Positions 53,357 to 62,472 are shown, counted from the first letter of the stretch. The stretch: DNA of 64,000 nt from Erwinia typographi (GCF_000773975.1 NZ_JRUQ01000041.1:98280-162279), one strand, 5' to 3'. Notes: generated from the sequence alone by a model not told the origin. Made by a program: numbers and translations.

Positions 53357-54478
53357 TTAGAGGGAATAGTGGTCGATCATGTCGCGGTCGACTTCGATCC
53401 CCAGCCCTGGGCCGCTGGGAACCGACATCACCGGACCTATCGTCAGATCGGCCAGACGCTCACGGAAAATATTGGGGGCGCGATCCAGCTCTAACAGCGC
53501 CGGAACCTTCGCGAGGCGAGGGACCGCCGCTGGAATCGCGGACATCAGATGTAATGTCGCGGCCAGCGAAATGCCGGACCCCCATTGATGCGGATAGCAT
53601 TCAACGCCCCAGGCAGTAGCCATCAGCGCGATGTTAAGGGCTTCGCTGATGCCGCCGCAGGCGGCAACGTCAGGTTGGATAATATCGACGCAGTCCGCAG
53701 CGAGAAAATGACGGAAGCCAAAACGGCTAAATTCGGATTCGCCTCCCGCGATTTTCATCGACAGCCTGCTCTTAAGGGTGTGGTAACCGGCGAAATCATC
53801 AGGGAGGACCGGCTCTTCAAACCAGGCGATATCGAATTCTGCTACCGATTCGGCGAAACAGAGTGCTTCGTTGACGGTATAAGCGCGATTGGCGTCAATG
53901 GCGAGCGTGGCGTCAGGGCCGATCAGTTCACGTACCTGGGCGACTCGCTTTTTATCTTCCTTCAGCGTTAACGCCCCGACTTTCATTTTGAAATCACGGT
54001 ATCCCTCATCAAGCGCGATTTTGGCATCCTGCTCAATCTGCCTGAAATCATCGACTGGGGAATAATAAAAGCTGGAAGCGTAAGCCTTAATGGATTGCTC
54101 CGCGTTTCCGCCAAGTAATTCAGCTATTGGTTTTCCGGTGGATTTGCCAAAGATATCCCAGAGCGCGATATCAATGCCGGACATGGCGGTAATGGCAACG
54201 CCTTTGCGGCCGAATTCACGCGTACGGTTATACAGTGTTTCCCAGATGTGGCGACGCTGGAGAGGATTTTCGCCTTTGAGCAGCGGAACAAAAAGCTCTT
54301 TAATTAACTGGGCGTTAGTCTGGGCAGGGCCGAAACACTCTCCCCAGCCACTGATCCCCTCGTCGGTTTTAACTTCCACAATGCAGATGGCACGGGTATC
54401 CCAAAACCATTGAGACATACCGAATCTCTCCGGCAGTTTATCAACCAGCACCCATGTCTTAATATCGGTGATTTTCAT
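53357..54478 (-). CDS. Mandelate racemase-type enolase superfamily enzyme
   Basis: 373-residue mandelate racemase/muconate lactonising enzyme family protein. The general-base lysine pair is FKMKVG (about 162-167); Mg ligands are in AIDANRAY, WFEEPVLP and GGESEF; the His-Asp dyad is IIQPDVAACGG and YPHQWGSGI. This set places it in the mandelate racemase subgroup, most of which dehydrate acid sugars (galactarate, gluconate, rhamnonate). Active-site residues are all present, so it is probably functional. Between a LacI regulator (20-base gap) and an ACS-type transporter, it should convert the imported acid sugar to its 2-keto-3-deoxy product; the downstream aldolase is not here. Confidence 0.9.
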   Translation of the reverse strand: MKITDIKTWVLVDKLPERFGMSQWFWDTRAICIVEVKTDEGISGWGECFGPAQTNAQLIKELFVPLLKGENPLQRRHIWETLYNRTREFGRKGVAITAMSGIDIALWDIFGKSTGKPIAELLGGNAEQSIKAYASSFYYSPVDDFRQIEQDAKIALDEGYRDFKMKVGALTLKEDKKRVAQVRELIGPDATLAIDANRAYTVNEALCFAESVAEFDIAWFEEPVLPDDFAGYHTLKSRLSMKIAGGESEFSRFGFRHFLAADCVDIIQPDVAACGGISEALNIALMATAWGVECYPHQWGSGISLAATLHLMSAIPAAVPRLAKVPALLELDRAPNIFRERLADLTIGPVMSVPSGPGLGIEVDRDMIDHYSL

Positions 54479-54498
54479 TTATTAACCCCTCGTAAGGA

Positions 54499-55509
54499 TT
54501 AGGCTGTTTCTCTTCTTATTAGTTCGAGCGGCAGGATGGTCTGATTATTTTCTTGCCCGTTATTGTCTTTATTCAGCTGAGAAATCAGTTTTCTCGCTGC
54601 GCAGTAACCCACGTCATAGGTGGGTTGCGCTACCACCGTCAGTGGTTTTCTCAATATTTCGGCCCAGTCAGTATCGTCGAACCCCACCATGAAAAAATCC
54701 TCTGGCACAGACAGTTGCAGTTTTTTTACTGCATGCATAACGCTCAGGGAAATTTGTCCATTACCGGTAATCACGGCTTTTTTCTCAACGTCAGAACGGG
54801 TTAATTCCATGATAATGTTATTTATCTGCTGCCGATCGCTGACGGAAACCGGTAAATACTGCATCTTCAGTGGGGTAAAATCCTCCTGCCGTGCGATGTT
54901 GTTAAATTCATTAATTCTTTCTTTTCTTGGTGAAATGTTCCCTGGTGCTGACGACAAAAAGAGAATCTGGCCGCACTCTAAAGCTCGCAGATGTTCCACT
55001 GCAAGGCGTATGCCTTGAGCATTGTCCACCGATACCGTGTCAATCTTGCTGTTTGTTATTTTTCTTCCCACTAATACCACAGGATATTCAAGCGCAATGC
55101 CTTTAATATAATTGTCATTGCCGCCAGTGGTGTTAATGATGAAACCATCCACACCTTTGGCCGTCATTTCCTCAATAATATTTCTTTCTTTTTCTTCCGA
55201 GTCTTTGGCGTCACAAATGAAAATGGTGTAGCCTTTTTCTGAGCAACACTCCTCAATTCCCCGCAGCACATCCATCGAATAAGGATTGAAAATATCCGCC
55301 ATAATCACCGCAATGGTTTTGCTGTGTGTGCTTCTCAGCGAACGTGCGATATTACTGGGCTGATACCCCATGCGCTCAATGATATCCGCTAATTTTTTGC
55401 GGGTATCCGCGCTCATGGATTGATATTTTCCATTGAGATAGCGCGACACGGTAGCGGTAGAGACACCGGCGATGTCTGCAATATCCTTAATTGATAGCTT
55501 GTGCTTCAT
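54499..55509 (-). CDS. LacI family regulator of the acid-sugar module
   Basis: 336-residue LacI/GalR regulator. DNA-binding domain: LSIKDIADIAGVSTATVSRYLNGKYQSMSADTRKKL (about 4-40), followed by the hinge GYQPSNIARSLRS, then a periplasmic-binding-protein-like sensor (FVICDAKDSEEKER..., VGFDDTDWAEIL). It is the first gene of the unit LacI-enolase-MFS, all on the minus strand. A perfect 26-bp palindrome just upstream is a strong candidate for its autoregulatory operator. AT content is higher than in the enolase gene. The effector is probably the acid sugar or a derivative. Confidence 0.92.
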   Translation of the reverse strand: MKHKLSIKDIADIAGVSTATVSRYLNGKYQSMSADTRKKLADIIERMGYQPSNIARSLRSTHSKTIAVIMADIFNPYSMDVLRGIEECCSEKGYTIFICDAKDSEEKERNIIEEMTAKGVDGFIINTTGGNDNYIKGIALEYPVVLVGRKITNSKIDTVSVDNAQGIRLAVEHLRALECGQILFLSSAPGNISPRKERINEFNNIARQEDFTPLKMQYLPVSVSDRQQINNIIMELTRSDVEKKAVITGNGQISLSVMHAVKKLQLSVPEDFFMVGFDDTDWAEILRKPLTVVAQPTYDVGYCAARKLISQLNKDNNGQENNQTILPLELIRRETA

Positions 55510-55517
55510 TTTATATT

Positions 55518-55543
55518 TATTTAGGTAATCGATTACCTAAATA
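55518..55543. promoter_or_regulatory. LacI-family operator, 26-bp perfect palindrome
   Basis: TTTAGGTAATCGATTACCTAAA core inside a 26-bp perfect dyad centred on the CG of ATCGAT, 9 bases before the LacI start. The central CG with symmetrical GGTAAT..ATTACC arms is the standard LacI/GalR operator form. No second copy was seen in the window. Confidence 0.85.
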
Positions 55544-55697
55544 TAACCATTACTTGCTCAAATACCGTGAGCCTGGTCGCATTTTAGTGAGCCGGGGTGA
55601 AAAGATTTAGCGCTTTTGACCGGGTGAAAGGGATGCTCAATACCGGGGTGAGGGAAGCGGAGGACCGGCAGGTGATATCACCTCAACCGGCACCGTT

Positions 55698-56363
55698 TTA
55701 CTGTTGAGAAAGGATTTTTAGCGCTACTTCGCAGGCATTCGCAACGTGTAGCGAGGCGGTCTGCTGCGCCGCTTCCGCATCGCGCCGCTGTAGCGCCAGC
55801 GCCAGCTGATCGATCTCCGCAAGGCTTGAGGGCATACGCTGCGGTTCCATCAGTGAGGTGGCGCGTAGCAAATTCACCCGCGAGTGGAGGCTGGTGAGGA
55901 TCTCTTTCACCAGTTGGTTACCACAGTTATCCAGCATGATGTCATACAGGGTGGTTTTCGCCTGCAACACTTCATTTTGCCCGCCGTTTTCCGCTGCTGC
56001 CCGCAGCGCCCGCGCCGCCTGCGCAAAATCGGCAATCGCCGCGTCGCTGCCGTTACGGGCAAATTCATTGGCGGCAAAACCTTCCAGTACGCCACGCAAC
56101 GCGTAAAGTTCTTTTGCCTCCTGGATTGACACCATCGCGACCATTGGGCCTTTATGCGGCACGATATGCACCAGTTTCTCGGCTTCCAGCTTGCGCAGCG
56201 CCTCACGAATCGAGGTACGGCTTACCCCCAGCGATTCACAAAGCTCACGTTCAATCAGCCGCTCGCCGGGAGAAAAACGTCCCGACATAATCGCTGCCCG
56301 CAGCGCATTTTCCACCTGGTGGCGCAACGTTTCCGGCCGGATTAACCCCATATTAGCGGTCAT
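55698..56363 (-). CDS. GntR/FadR family regulator of the terminal catabolic operon
   Basis: About 221-residue GntR-type regulator with a C-terminal FCD ligand domain. Winged helix: LRHQVENALRAAIMSGRFSPGERLIERELCESLGVSRTSIREALRKLEAE; FCD domain: ELYALRGVLEGFAANEFARNG, then LTSLHSRVNLLRATSL, with histidines likely binding a metal and a carboxylate ligand. The start MTANMGLIRPETLR (56363) is preferred; 56408 is possible. It is the last gene of a ten-gene minus-strand cluster, separated from the cupin gene by about 175 bases, so it may have its own promoter. FCD regulators sense small carboxylates. Confidence 0.88.
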   Translation of the reverse strand: MTANMGLIRPETLRHQVENALRAAIMSGRFSPGERLIERELCESLGVSRTSIREALRKLEAEKLVHIVPHKGPMVAMVSIQEAKELYALRGVLEGFAANEFARNGSDAAIADFAQAARALRAAAENGGQNEVLQAKTTLYDIMLDNCGNQLVKEILTSLHSRVNLLRATSLMEPQRMPSSLAEIDQLALALQRRDAEAAQQTASLHVANACEVALKILSQQ

Positions 56364-56437
56364 GATTGTGTTCCTGTATGACAAAGTAATATCAGACGGT
56401 TTTATCACAGGTATTGCGCGCTCAGCAAGGTTTAGCC

Positions 56438-56490
56438 GGTCCGGGACGCGCCCGATATCTGTCGGTCGGACTTTATTGCTGTCCCGGACC
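56438..56490. repeat. 10-bp inverted repeat between cupin and GntR genes
   Basis: GGTCCGGGAC at 56438-56447 and GTCCCGGACC at 56481-56490, separated by 33 bases. It could be a GntR operator pair or an mRNA hairpin separating the GntR gene from the upstream operon. Confidence 0.55.
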
Positions 56491-56538
56491 CGGTTTCACC
56501 CACTGCGTTTTGTCTCCGCCGCCGTCTGATTACCGATT

Positions 56539-56928
56539 TTAGCCCGCTGGCTGGGCGTAATCCTGCGCTGAGACTTCCTCTTGCCAGTTGGTTTTCCCCA
56601 GCGAGATCGCGGTATGTAGCAAATAGCTCTCCGTCGTCGCGCCGTGCCAGTGGCGCTCGTTGGCAGGTATCCAGACGCTATCGCCGCTGCGAATCATCTG
56701 GGGCGGTTCGCCTGCCACGCAGATCCATCCCTGGCCGGCCACCACCTGCAAAATTTGGCCCTGCTCATGGGTATGCCACCAGGTGCGTGCGCCTGGTGTA
56801 AAAAATACATTATTAATGGTCACGCCCTTCGTCGTTGGCATCACTGGATCGGCCCAGACTTCGCCGGTAAAAGTGTCGCCGCGCTGTTCTGAACGTACCT
56901 GTTGCTGACGACCATGAAAAATTTGCAT
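56539..56928 (-). CDS. Cupin domain protein
   Basis: 129-residue single-domain cupin. Motif 1: TWWHTHEQGQILQVVAGQGW (G(X)5HXH(X)3,4E(X)6G pattern, with His-x-His and a later Gln); motif 2: IPANERHWHGAT. The metal-binding residues are present (HTH, then HWHG). Small cupins paired with carboxymuconolactone-decarboxylase-like proteins are common in aromatic and terpenoid breakdown operons; they may isomerise or protect reactive lactones. The start MQIFHGRQQQ at 56928 has AAGGAG upstream. It lies 10 bases after the HIBADH-type gene, co-transcribed. Confidence 0.85.
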   Translation of the reverse strand: MQIFHGRQQQVRSEQRGDTFTGEVWADPVMPTTKGVTINNVFFTPGARTWWHTHEQGQILQVVAGQGWICVAGEPPQMIRSGDSVWIPANERHWHGATTESYLLHTAISLGKTNWQEEVSAQDYAQPAG

Positions 56929-56938
56929 CTTTGGCTCC

Positions 56939-57841
56939 TTATTGAGTATTCGGGTAATGCAGACGTACGCCGCCGGAGATATCGCCAATGGCGTCGACGA
57001 CGCGGTTACTGATCGCATCGCCATAGCCCAGTGCGGTCGCGAGGCCGAAACTGGCCAGCGGCCCTGCGCTATTCAGCGAGGCGGTTCCCAACTCGTGTAG
57101 CAGATCCGTGTACAGCACCAGATCTTTCGTCATCAGTTTGCCGGTAAGGCCGCCTTCCAGATAATCGCCGTCGACAATGCGCGGAAAGCGGTTGAGGGTA
57201 GCGAAATTGACGCCGCTACTGCTATTAAGCACCTCCAGCAGGCGATGCAGATCGAGACCGGCTTTTTTCCCCGCCACCATCACTTCTGCGGTCGCCGCGA
57301 GACTGACCGCGTTCAGGAAATTGTTCAGTAACTTGGTGGTGTGACCGGCCCCGCTGCCTCCCATCACCACGACTTTGCTGGCTATCGGCGCAAAGGCCCA
57401 GGCGATACTTTCAATGGCGCTGGCATCGCCGCCAACCATCAGGGTCAGCGTGCCTTTTTCCGCCGCCGCCGCGCCGCCCGATATCCCGGCATCAATATAG
57501 TTGACGCCTTTCGCCGCCAGCAGACCGTGTAAATGTCGGGTAGAACTGGCGGCGGCAGTACTTAAATCGACCACGGTTTGACCTGCCCGACAATAGGCCA
57601 GCACGCCGTTTTCGCCGCTAATCACGCTCTCCACCGCTTTACTGTCGGGCAGTGATAGCAGGATCAGCGGGTTGGATTCCACCAGTTGAGCAAGGGAGGA
57701 GGCGGAAGTTGCTCCAGCTCGTTCAGCCGCTCCGCTTTGCGTATCGAAGCCTGTTACCCGAATACCGGCGTCCACCAGGCGGCGCGTCATGCGCCCGCCC
57801 ATATTTCCCAGGCCGATAAAACCTACTTTTCTGTTGTCCAT
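56939..57841 (-). CDS. NAD(P)-dependent beta-hydroxyacid dehydrogenase (HIBADH family), copy A
   Basis: 300-residue 3-hydroxyisobutyrate/tartronate-semialdehyde-type dehydrogenase. Rossmann motif KVGFIGLGNMGGRM at the N-terminus; substrate-binding region reads DAGISGGAAAAEKGTLTLMVGG (the usual Pro of DAPVSGG is Gly-Ile here), and the catalytic lysine is in GAGHTTKLLNNFLNAV. It oxidises a beta-hydroxy acid to a semialdehyde with NAD(P). A second member lies at 61238-62113 in the same operon, but the two differ in the substrate loop, so they likely act on different steps. 10 bases from cupin, 19 from the MFS gene. Confidence 0.88.
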   Translation of the reverse strand: MDNRKVGFIGLGNMGGRMTRRLVDAGIRVTGFDTQSGAAERAGATSASSLAQLVESNPLILLSLPDSKAVESVISGENGVLAYCRAGQTVVDLSTAAASSTRHLHGLLAAKGVNYIDAGISGGAAAAEKGTLTLMVGGDASAIESIAWAFAPIASKVVVMGGSGAGHTTKLLNNFLNAVSLAATAEVMVAGKKAGLDLHRLLEVLNSSSGVNFATLNRFPRIVDGDYLEGGLTGKLMTKDLVLYTDLLHELGTASLNSAGPLASFGLATALGYGDAISNRVVDAIGDISGGVRLHYPNTQ

Positions 57842-57860
57842 CGTTGGTCTCCGTTATTTC

Positions 57861-59213
57861 TTAATGCGTAGAGAAATCGACATCTTTAGTCTCCGGCCCC
57901 ATCAACGCGCCGACCGTGCCTATCAAGCCGCCCAGAACCAGCAGCACAACCGCCGTCAGGTTGAACGGCATCAGCGCGCTCAGCCACTCCATATAGAAGG
58001 CGTAAAACGAGGGCAGGATGACGGAGAGGCTGAAGCCCAGGCCGAAACCGGTCGCGCGCACGTCGGTGACAAATCGCTCGTTGATATAGGTGACGATCAC
58101 GCCCCATGGCGAGGTCACCAGCACCGCCAGCAGGCACACCAGAAGCATAATGGTGGGTAATGACAGGTTGGGAACGTGCAGCAGCGCCCAGAGGATTGCC
58201 GCGCCCAGCGTGGCGATCAGCGGACCGACAATAACGAAAAAGCGTCGACGCCCAATTTTTTGTCCCAGCAGGCCGGAGCCGATATAGCTGAAAAACAGCA
58301 CGCTGTAGCTAATAATCAGCGTGGCGGTCATTTCAAAGCCGCTCAGATGCAGGGTATGCAGCAGCACGCCAGTTGGCAGAAAAATGGTAATGATGTTCTG
58401 GGTTAGCCAGAAGCCGCTCATCATAATCAGCACCTGCAACAGGTTGCGGGCGCTTTTTCCCTTCAGCAGATCGTGCAAGGGCACTTTTTGGCGTATTTCT
58501 CCGCTTTCGCTTTGCCACACTTCGGACTCGGACACTTTGTAGACATAATAAAGCGCCAGCCCCGCCGCCATCAGCGCGCCAATAACGAAGGGAATACGCC
58601 AGCCCCACTGGGCATACGGTGAATCCATACCGCTTAGCGGAAAGAGGGCAAACATCAGCATGGTGACAAGGTTAATGCTGACGTAAGCGGCCGGGAATCC
58701 GGCGATAATTAACCCGCCGACAAAACCGCGCTTCTCTTTTTTTGAGTACTCGATGGCCAGCGGCATCGCACCGGTATAGCCGCCGCCAAGGAAAATACCG
58801 TCAATAAAGCGCAGCACCACCAGCAGGATATAAGCGCCAACGCCCAGCGTTTGATAGCCTGGCAGCAGGGCGATTAACAGCGTCACCACCCCGAAGCCGG
58901 ATACCGAATAGATTGACGCCTTCCGCCTGCCAAGCTTATCCGCCACAATGCCAAACAGTAGCGCGCCCAGCGGGCGGCCAAGAAGAGTAGTGATAAAAAC
59001 CAGTGATGCGAGAATGGTTTCCGTGGCGGTGGAAAGATTGGGCGGTTGAAAATAGAACAGCACCGGCGACAGCACAACGACCGGCAGATAAATATCGAAC
59101 ATATCGATGTATTCAGAAAAGAAGGCGCCTTTGATCGCGTTTTTTCTTTTCTCTTCGTGCGAATGAGCGTGAACATCATCCGCAACAGCCGTATTGGCGC
59201 TTATGCTAACCAT
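57861..59213 (-). CDS. MFS transporter (metabolite:H+ symporter-like)
   Basis: 450-residue major facilitator with 12 helices, resembling MHS-family carriers of carboxylates. A His-rich N-terminus (VHAHSHEEKRKN) precedes FSEYIDMFDIYLPVVVLSPVLFYF; the first-loop motif is FGIVADKLGRRKASI, then RFIDGIFLGGGYTGAMPLAIEYSKKEKRG. The second half has ERFVTDVRATGFGLGFSLSVILP, typical of aromatic-acid/dicarboxylate importers. It is within the catabolic operon and probably imports its starting substrate. Gap to the downstream HIBADH gene 19 bases; gap to the upstream carboxymuconolactone-like gene 102 bases. Confidence 0.87.
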   Translation of the reverse strand: MVSISANTAVADDVHAHSHEEKRKNAIKGAFFSEYIDMFDIYLPVVVLSPVLFYFQPPNLSTATETILASLVFITTLLGRPLGALLFGIVADKLGRRKASIYSVSGFGVVTLLIALLPGYQTLGVGAYILLVVLRFIDGIFLGGGYTGAMPLAIEYSKKEKRGFVGGLIIAGFPAAYVSINLVTMLMFALFPLSGMDSPYAQWGWRIPFVIGALMAAGLALYYVYKVSESEVWQSESGEIRQKVPLHDLLKGKSARNLLQVLIMMSGFWLTQNIITIFLPTGVLLHTLHLSGFEMTATLIISYSVLFFSYIGSGLLGQKIGRRRFFVIVGPLIATLGAAILWALLHVPNLSLPTIMLLVCLLAVLVTSPWGVIVTYINERFVTDVRATGFGLGFSLSVILPSFYAFYMEWLSALMPFNLTAVVLLVLGGLIGTVGALMGPETKDVDFSTH

Positions 59214-59315
59214 ATTGTCTCCCGTTTCTTAGCGCATCTCTGTGGATGCCTTTTCTGGGTTGGATATCCAGCGCCGCTGATAATTCGTTGCAGGGTCAGA
59301 GGACTGGATAGAGAG

Positions 59316-59714
59316 TTACACCGCTGCTGACTTCTCCTTTTCCCACTCGCTGATGGCGTTACTGGCAACGCGAAATGCCGCCAGGGCCGCAGGCGCGCCG
59401 CAGTAAACCGCCGTTTGCATCAGCACCGCGCGGATCTCCTCGTGGCTCACGCCGTTGTTCAGCGCGCCGCGTACGTGTACCGCCAGTTCGTGATGCTGGC
59501 TCATCGCGGTCAGCATGGCGATATTCAACATGCTGCGGGTTTTAAAATTGAGCGTTTTATCGCCCCAGATTTCCCCCCAACAAAATTCGGTCACCAGCCT
59601 CTGCACCGGACGATTAAACTCGTCGGCGTTGGCCCAGGAGCGGTCTACATGCGCCGCGCCCAGCACCTCTTTACGATGGTTAAACCCTTTCTGGAACAGC
59701 TCGCTTTCGTCCAT
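59316..59714 (-). CDS. Carboxymuconolactone decarboxylase family protein
   Basis: 132-residue alpha-helical protein of the CMD/AhpD superfamily. Motifs: RQLVTEFCWGEIWG-like region with the conserved W, SMLNIAMLTAMSQHHELAVHVRGALNNGVSHEEIRAVLMQTAVYCGAPAAL. It lacks a CxxC, so it is not an AhpD-type peroxidase; the single cysteine and histidine agree with gamma-carboxymuconolactone-decarboxylase-type proteins, which decarboxylate a lactone in the beta-ketoadipate pathway. Other pathway genes (pcaHG, pcaB) are missing, so a different lactone is likely. GGAGG precedes the start. Confidence 0.85.
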   Translation of the reverse strand: MDESELFQKGFNHRKEVLGAAHVDRSWANADEFNRPVQRLVTEFCWGEIWGDKTLNFKTRSMLNIAMLTAMSQHHELAVHVRGALNNGVSHEEIRAVLMQTAVYCGAPAALAAFRVASNAISEWEKEKSAAV

Positions 59715-59791
59715 TTTGCCTCCTTACGGCATGCGGATAAGTCCGCATTATATGATTGTAATACAATGGTTTTGCCGAAAATTTTTTGTGC

Positions 59792-61222
59792 TTACGCGTC
59801 GCCGTAGCCAACGATGGCTTTGATTTCAAGATATTCGCGCAGGCCTGCTTCTCCCCATTCACGCCCGTTGCCGGAGCGGCGATAGCCGCCAAACGGCGCG
59901 TGAAAATCGGGGCGGGGATAGTTGATATGCACCTGACCAGCGCGTAAGCGACGGGCGACGTTACGCGCGCGCGCCGGATCGCCGGACTGAACGTAAGCCG
60001 CGAGGCCGTAGTCGGAATCGTTGGCGATAGCTACTGCGTCATCATCGCTGTCATAAGGAATAATCGAGAGCACCGGGCCAAAGATCTCCTCACGAGCGAG
60101 GGTCATCCCGGGCGTGACGTTGCTGAATATCGTTGGGCGCACGTAGTAACCCGTTTCCAGGCCTTCCGGTTTGCCGCAGCCGCCGGCAATCAGCCTGGCA
60201 CCTTCGCTGATGCCGCTGGCGATCAGTTGCTGCACGCGCGTGAATTGCGCGAGGTTCACCAGCGGCCCTAGCTGGGTTTGCGGATCGTCGGTCGGGCCGG
60301 TGCGGTAACCTGCCGCTACGCGTCTGGCTATCTCATCGACCTGGGGCAGCAGGGCGCGTGGCACCAGCATACGGGTCGGGATTGAGCAGGACTGCCCGCT
60401 GTTGGTGAAACAGCCAGCGATGCCGCGCGTTACCGCCTCTTCCAGCATGACATCGTCCAGCAGGATATTGGCGGATTTCCCTCCCAGCTCCTGCGCGACG
60501 CGTTTCACGCTATCCGCCGCCAGCTTCGCTACCGCAATCCCGGCGCGGGTTGAACCGGTGAAAGAAACCATATCCACATCAGGATGCGAGGCGAGGGCTG
60601 CGCCCACGCCTTCGCCATCACCGTTGACCAGATTAAACACCCCGGCAGGCACTCCTGCGTCATGCAGGACCTCTGCCAGTAAGAGTGTGCTGATAGGGGA
60701 GTATTCGCTCGGTTTCAGCACCATGGTGCAGCCTGCCGCCAGTGCTGGCGCCACTTTAACCATCACCTGATTTACCGGCCAGTTCCACGGCGTAATCAGC
60801 CCACAGACGCCTATCGGTTCCAGCCGGATCTGGGTAGTGCCGCGCAGCGTCTCAAAATTAAAGTTTTCCAGTACCTCAATGATGGCGTTCAGGTGTGCCG
60901 GTCCTCGCACCGCCTGGCCATCGCGGGCAAAGGTGACCGGGGACCCCATCTCCAAGCGGATCGCCTCCACAAACTCCTCATAACGGCGCTGATAGCCGTC
61001 AAGAATACGCCGTAATAACGCCAGCCGCTCCGTTACCGGGGTTGCGGCCCAGGGAAGGAACGCGCGTCGGGCGGCACTGACGGCGCGATCGATATCGCGG
61101 CTGTTACCCAGCGCCAGGCTGGCGAACGGCTGTTCCGTCGCCGGATTGATAACGCTGAACGGGCGGGGAGCATCCGGTTCGACCCAGTGACCATCAATAT
61201 AAAATTGTGCAGCGTGAGACAT
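59792..61222 (-). CDS. NAD(P)-dependent aldehyde dehydrogenase
   Basis: 476-residue ALDH superfamily enzyme. Key elements: GVCGLITPWNWPVNQVMVKVAPALAAG, VSFTGSTRAG for the cofactor site, catalytic Glu in VAQELGGKSANILL, and the catalytic cysteine in NSGQSCSIPTRM. The C-terminal REIFGPVLSIIPYD follows. It would oxidise a semialdehyde or aldehyde intermediate, plausibly one made by a HIBADH-type enzyme, to the acid. The ATG at 61222 is preferred over the GTG at 61225 because GGAG lies six bases before it. 15 bases separate it from the upstream HIBADH gene. Confidence 0.93.
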   Translation of the reverse strand: MSHAAQFYIDGHWVEPDAPRPFSVINPATEQPFASLALGNSRDIDRAVSAARRAFLPWAATPVTERLALLRRILDGYQRRYEEFVEAIRLEMGSPVTFARDGQAVRGPAHLNAIIEVLENFNFETLRGTTQIRLEPIGVCGLITPWNWPVNQVMVKVAPALAAGCTMVLKPSEYSPISTLLLAEVLHDAGVPAGVFNLVNGDGEGVGAALASHPDVDMVSFTGSTRAGIAVAKLAADSVKRVAQELGGKSANILLDDVMLEEAVTRGIAGCFTNSGQSCSIPTRMLVPRALLPQVDEIARRVAAGYRTGPTDDPQTQLGPLVNLAQFTRVQQLIASGISEGARLIAGGCGKPEGLETGYYVRPTIFSNVTPGMTLAREEIFGPVLSIIPYDSDDDAVAIANDSDYGLAAYVQSGDPARARNVARRLRAGQVHINYPRPDFHAPFGGYRRSGNGREWGEAGLREYLEIKAIVGYGDA

Positions 61223-61237
61223 CACGAGCTCCTGAAA

Positions 61238-62113
61238 TTAACGGTTATCCGCCAGTAAGCGGTACATTTCGGTGTGATCGGTGGTGGCCGAAGACAATTC
61301 CGCCGCCTGATGCCATAGCGCGATACAGCTGCGGCCAAGCTGCATCGGGTAGTGCACATCGTCCGCCAGCCCCTGGGCAATATGCAGGTCTTTATCCATC
61401 AGTTTCAGGGCAAAGCCGGAAGCGTAACTGCCGCTGAGCATGAACTGCTTCACTTTGTTTTCTGAGGTATTGCTGCGTCCGGTCGAGGCATTGAGAACAT
61501 CGGTCATCACCGACGCATCAATGCCAAAGCGTTGGGCGATATGCAGCGCTTCCACGGTCGCCGCCAGCCCCGCCGCCGAGACATAGTTGTTCAGCGCTTT
61601 CGCCGCGTGACCAGCGCCCGCCGCGCCGATATGCAATACGGAGCGCCCCATGGTTTCCAGTAGCGCCTGGCAGCGCGCCAGCACCTGCGCGTCACCGCCA
61701 ACCAGAATCGCCAGCTGGCCTTGTTCAGCGCGCTTCACTCCGCCTGACACCGGAGCATCCAGCCACTGTAGCCCAGTCTCCTGCAGCTTTTCGGCCAGCT
61801 GGCGCGAACGCGTCGGCACCGAAGAACTCATATCAATCACCGTCGCGCCTGGGGGGAGACCTGCCGCCCATCTCCTGGTTAGCAGCACATCTTCCACAAT
61901 GTCGGAGTTGGGCAGCATGGTGATCAGAACGTCGCAGGCGGCGATAGTGTCGGTGGTTAACGCGCTGGCGCCCAGCGTGTCGCTGAGCGCCGCGGTGCGG
62001 GCCTGGTCGGCATCGTGCAGGAGCAGCGTATAGCCCGCCCGCGCCAGGCAGGTCGCCATTGGCGTGCCCATCATGCCAAGCCCAATAAAACCTATTTTGC
62101 TGTACTCTTTCAC
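61238..62113 (-). CDS. NAD(P)-dependent beta-hydroxyacid dehydrogenase (HIBADH family), copy B
   Basis: 291-residue paralogue of the gene at 56939-57841. GTG start (62113) behind GAGAGG. Rossmann motif KIGFIGLGMMGTPMATCLARAG, canonical substrate loop DAPVSGGVKRAEQGQLAILVGG, catalytic lysine in GHAAKALNNYVSAAGLAATVE. It is therefore closer to 3-hydroxyisobutyrate dehydrogenase than copy A. Followed directly by ALDH, a natural partner that would finish a two-step oxidation (alcohol to semialdehyde to acid, as in valine or 3-hydroxypropionate-type pathways). Substrate unproven. Confidence 0.9.
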   Translation of the reverse strand: MKEYSKIGFIGLGMMGTPMATCLARAGYTLLLHDADQARTAALSDTLGASALTTDTIAACDVLITMLPNSDIVEDVLLTRRWAAGLPPGATVIDMSSSVPTRSRQLAEKLQETGLQWLDAPVSGGVKRAEQGQLAILVGGDAQVLARCQALLETMGRSVLHIGAAGAGHAAKALNNYVSAAGLAATVEALHIAQRFGIDASVMTDVLNASTGRSNTSENKVKQFMLSGSYASGFALKLMDKDLHIAQGLADDVHYPMQLGRSCIALWHQAAELSSATTDHTEMYRLLADNR

Positions 62114-62145
62114 TCTAACCTCTCTTAATGCAGCTCAGTTATCGC

Positions 62146-62472
62146 CTAACGCAGTGAGGAAAAATCGGTCGGCGCCAGAAAACTGTTTTCAATTCGTGCG
62201 ACGATGGCTTTTTCCCGCTCGCTCTCCGCACGTTTCGCTATCCAGTCGCTGTCGGCCTGAAAAGCGTTCCAGCGTGCTTCACGGTCGGCCATATCCTGCC
62301 ATTTCAGCAGATAGGTCAGCGTGTGGTTGTTTTCCCCTACCAGAGTGGTCCAGAAACCCACCTGCTCAATGCCATAGGTGCTGAAGAACTCCAGCGTGGT
62401 AGAGCGGAAACGTTCAAGTAGTGCCGGTAAGCGCCCCGGCAGGCAGTGATAAACGCGCAGTTCAAATAGCAT
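62146..62472 (-). CDS. NIPSNAP family protein
   Basis: 108-residue ferredoxin-like (dimeric alpha/beta barrel) protein with MLFELRVYHCLPGRLPALLERF at the start and YLLKWQDMADREARWNAFQAD in the second half, the NIPSNAP pattern. Such small proteins appear in many catabolic operons without a known activity and might act as isomerases or stabilise an unstable intermediate. A strong Shine-Dalgarno (GGGAGG) precedes the start. It sits between the metallohydrolase and the HIBADH gene, co-transcribed with both. Confidence 0.82.
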   Translation of the reverse strand: MLFELRVYHCLPGRLPALLERFRSTTLEFFSTYGIEQVGFWTTLVGENNHTLTYLLKWQDMADREARWNAFQADSDWIAKRAESEREKAIVARIENSFLAPTDFSSLR

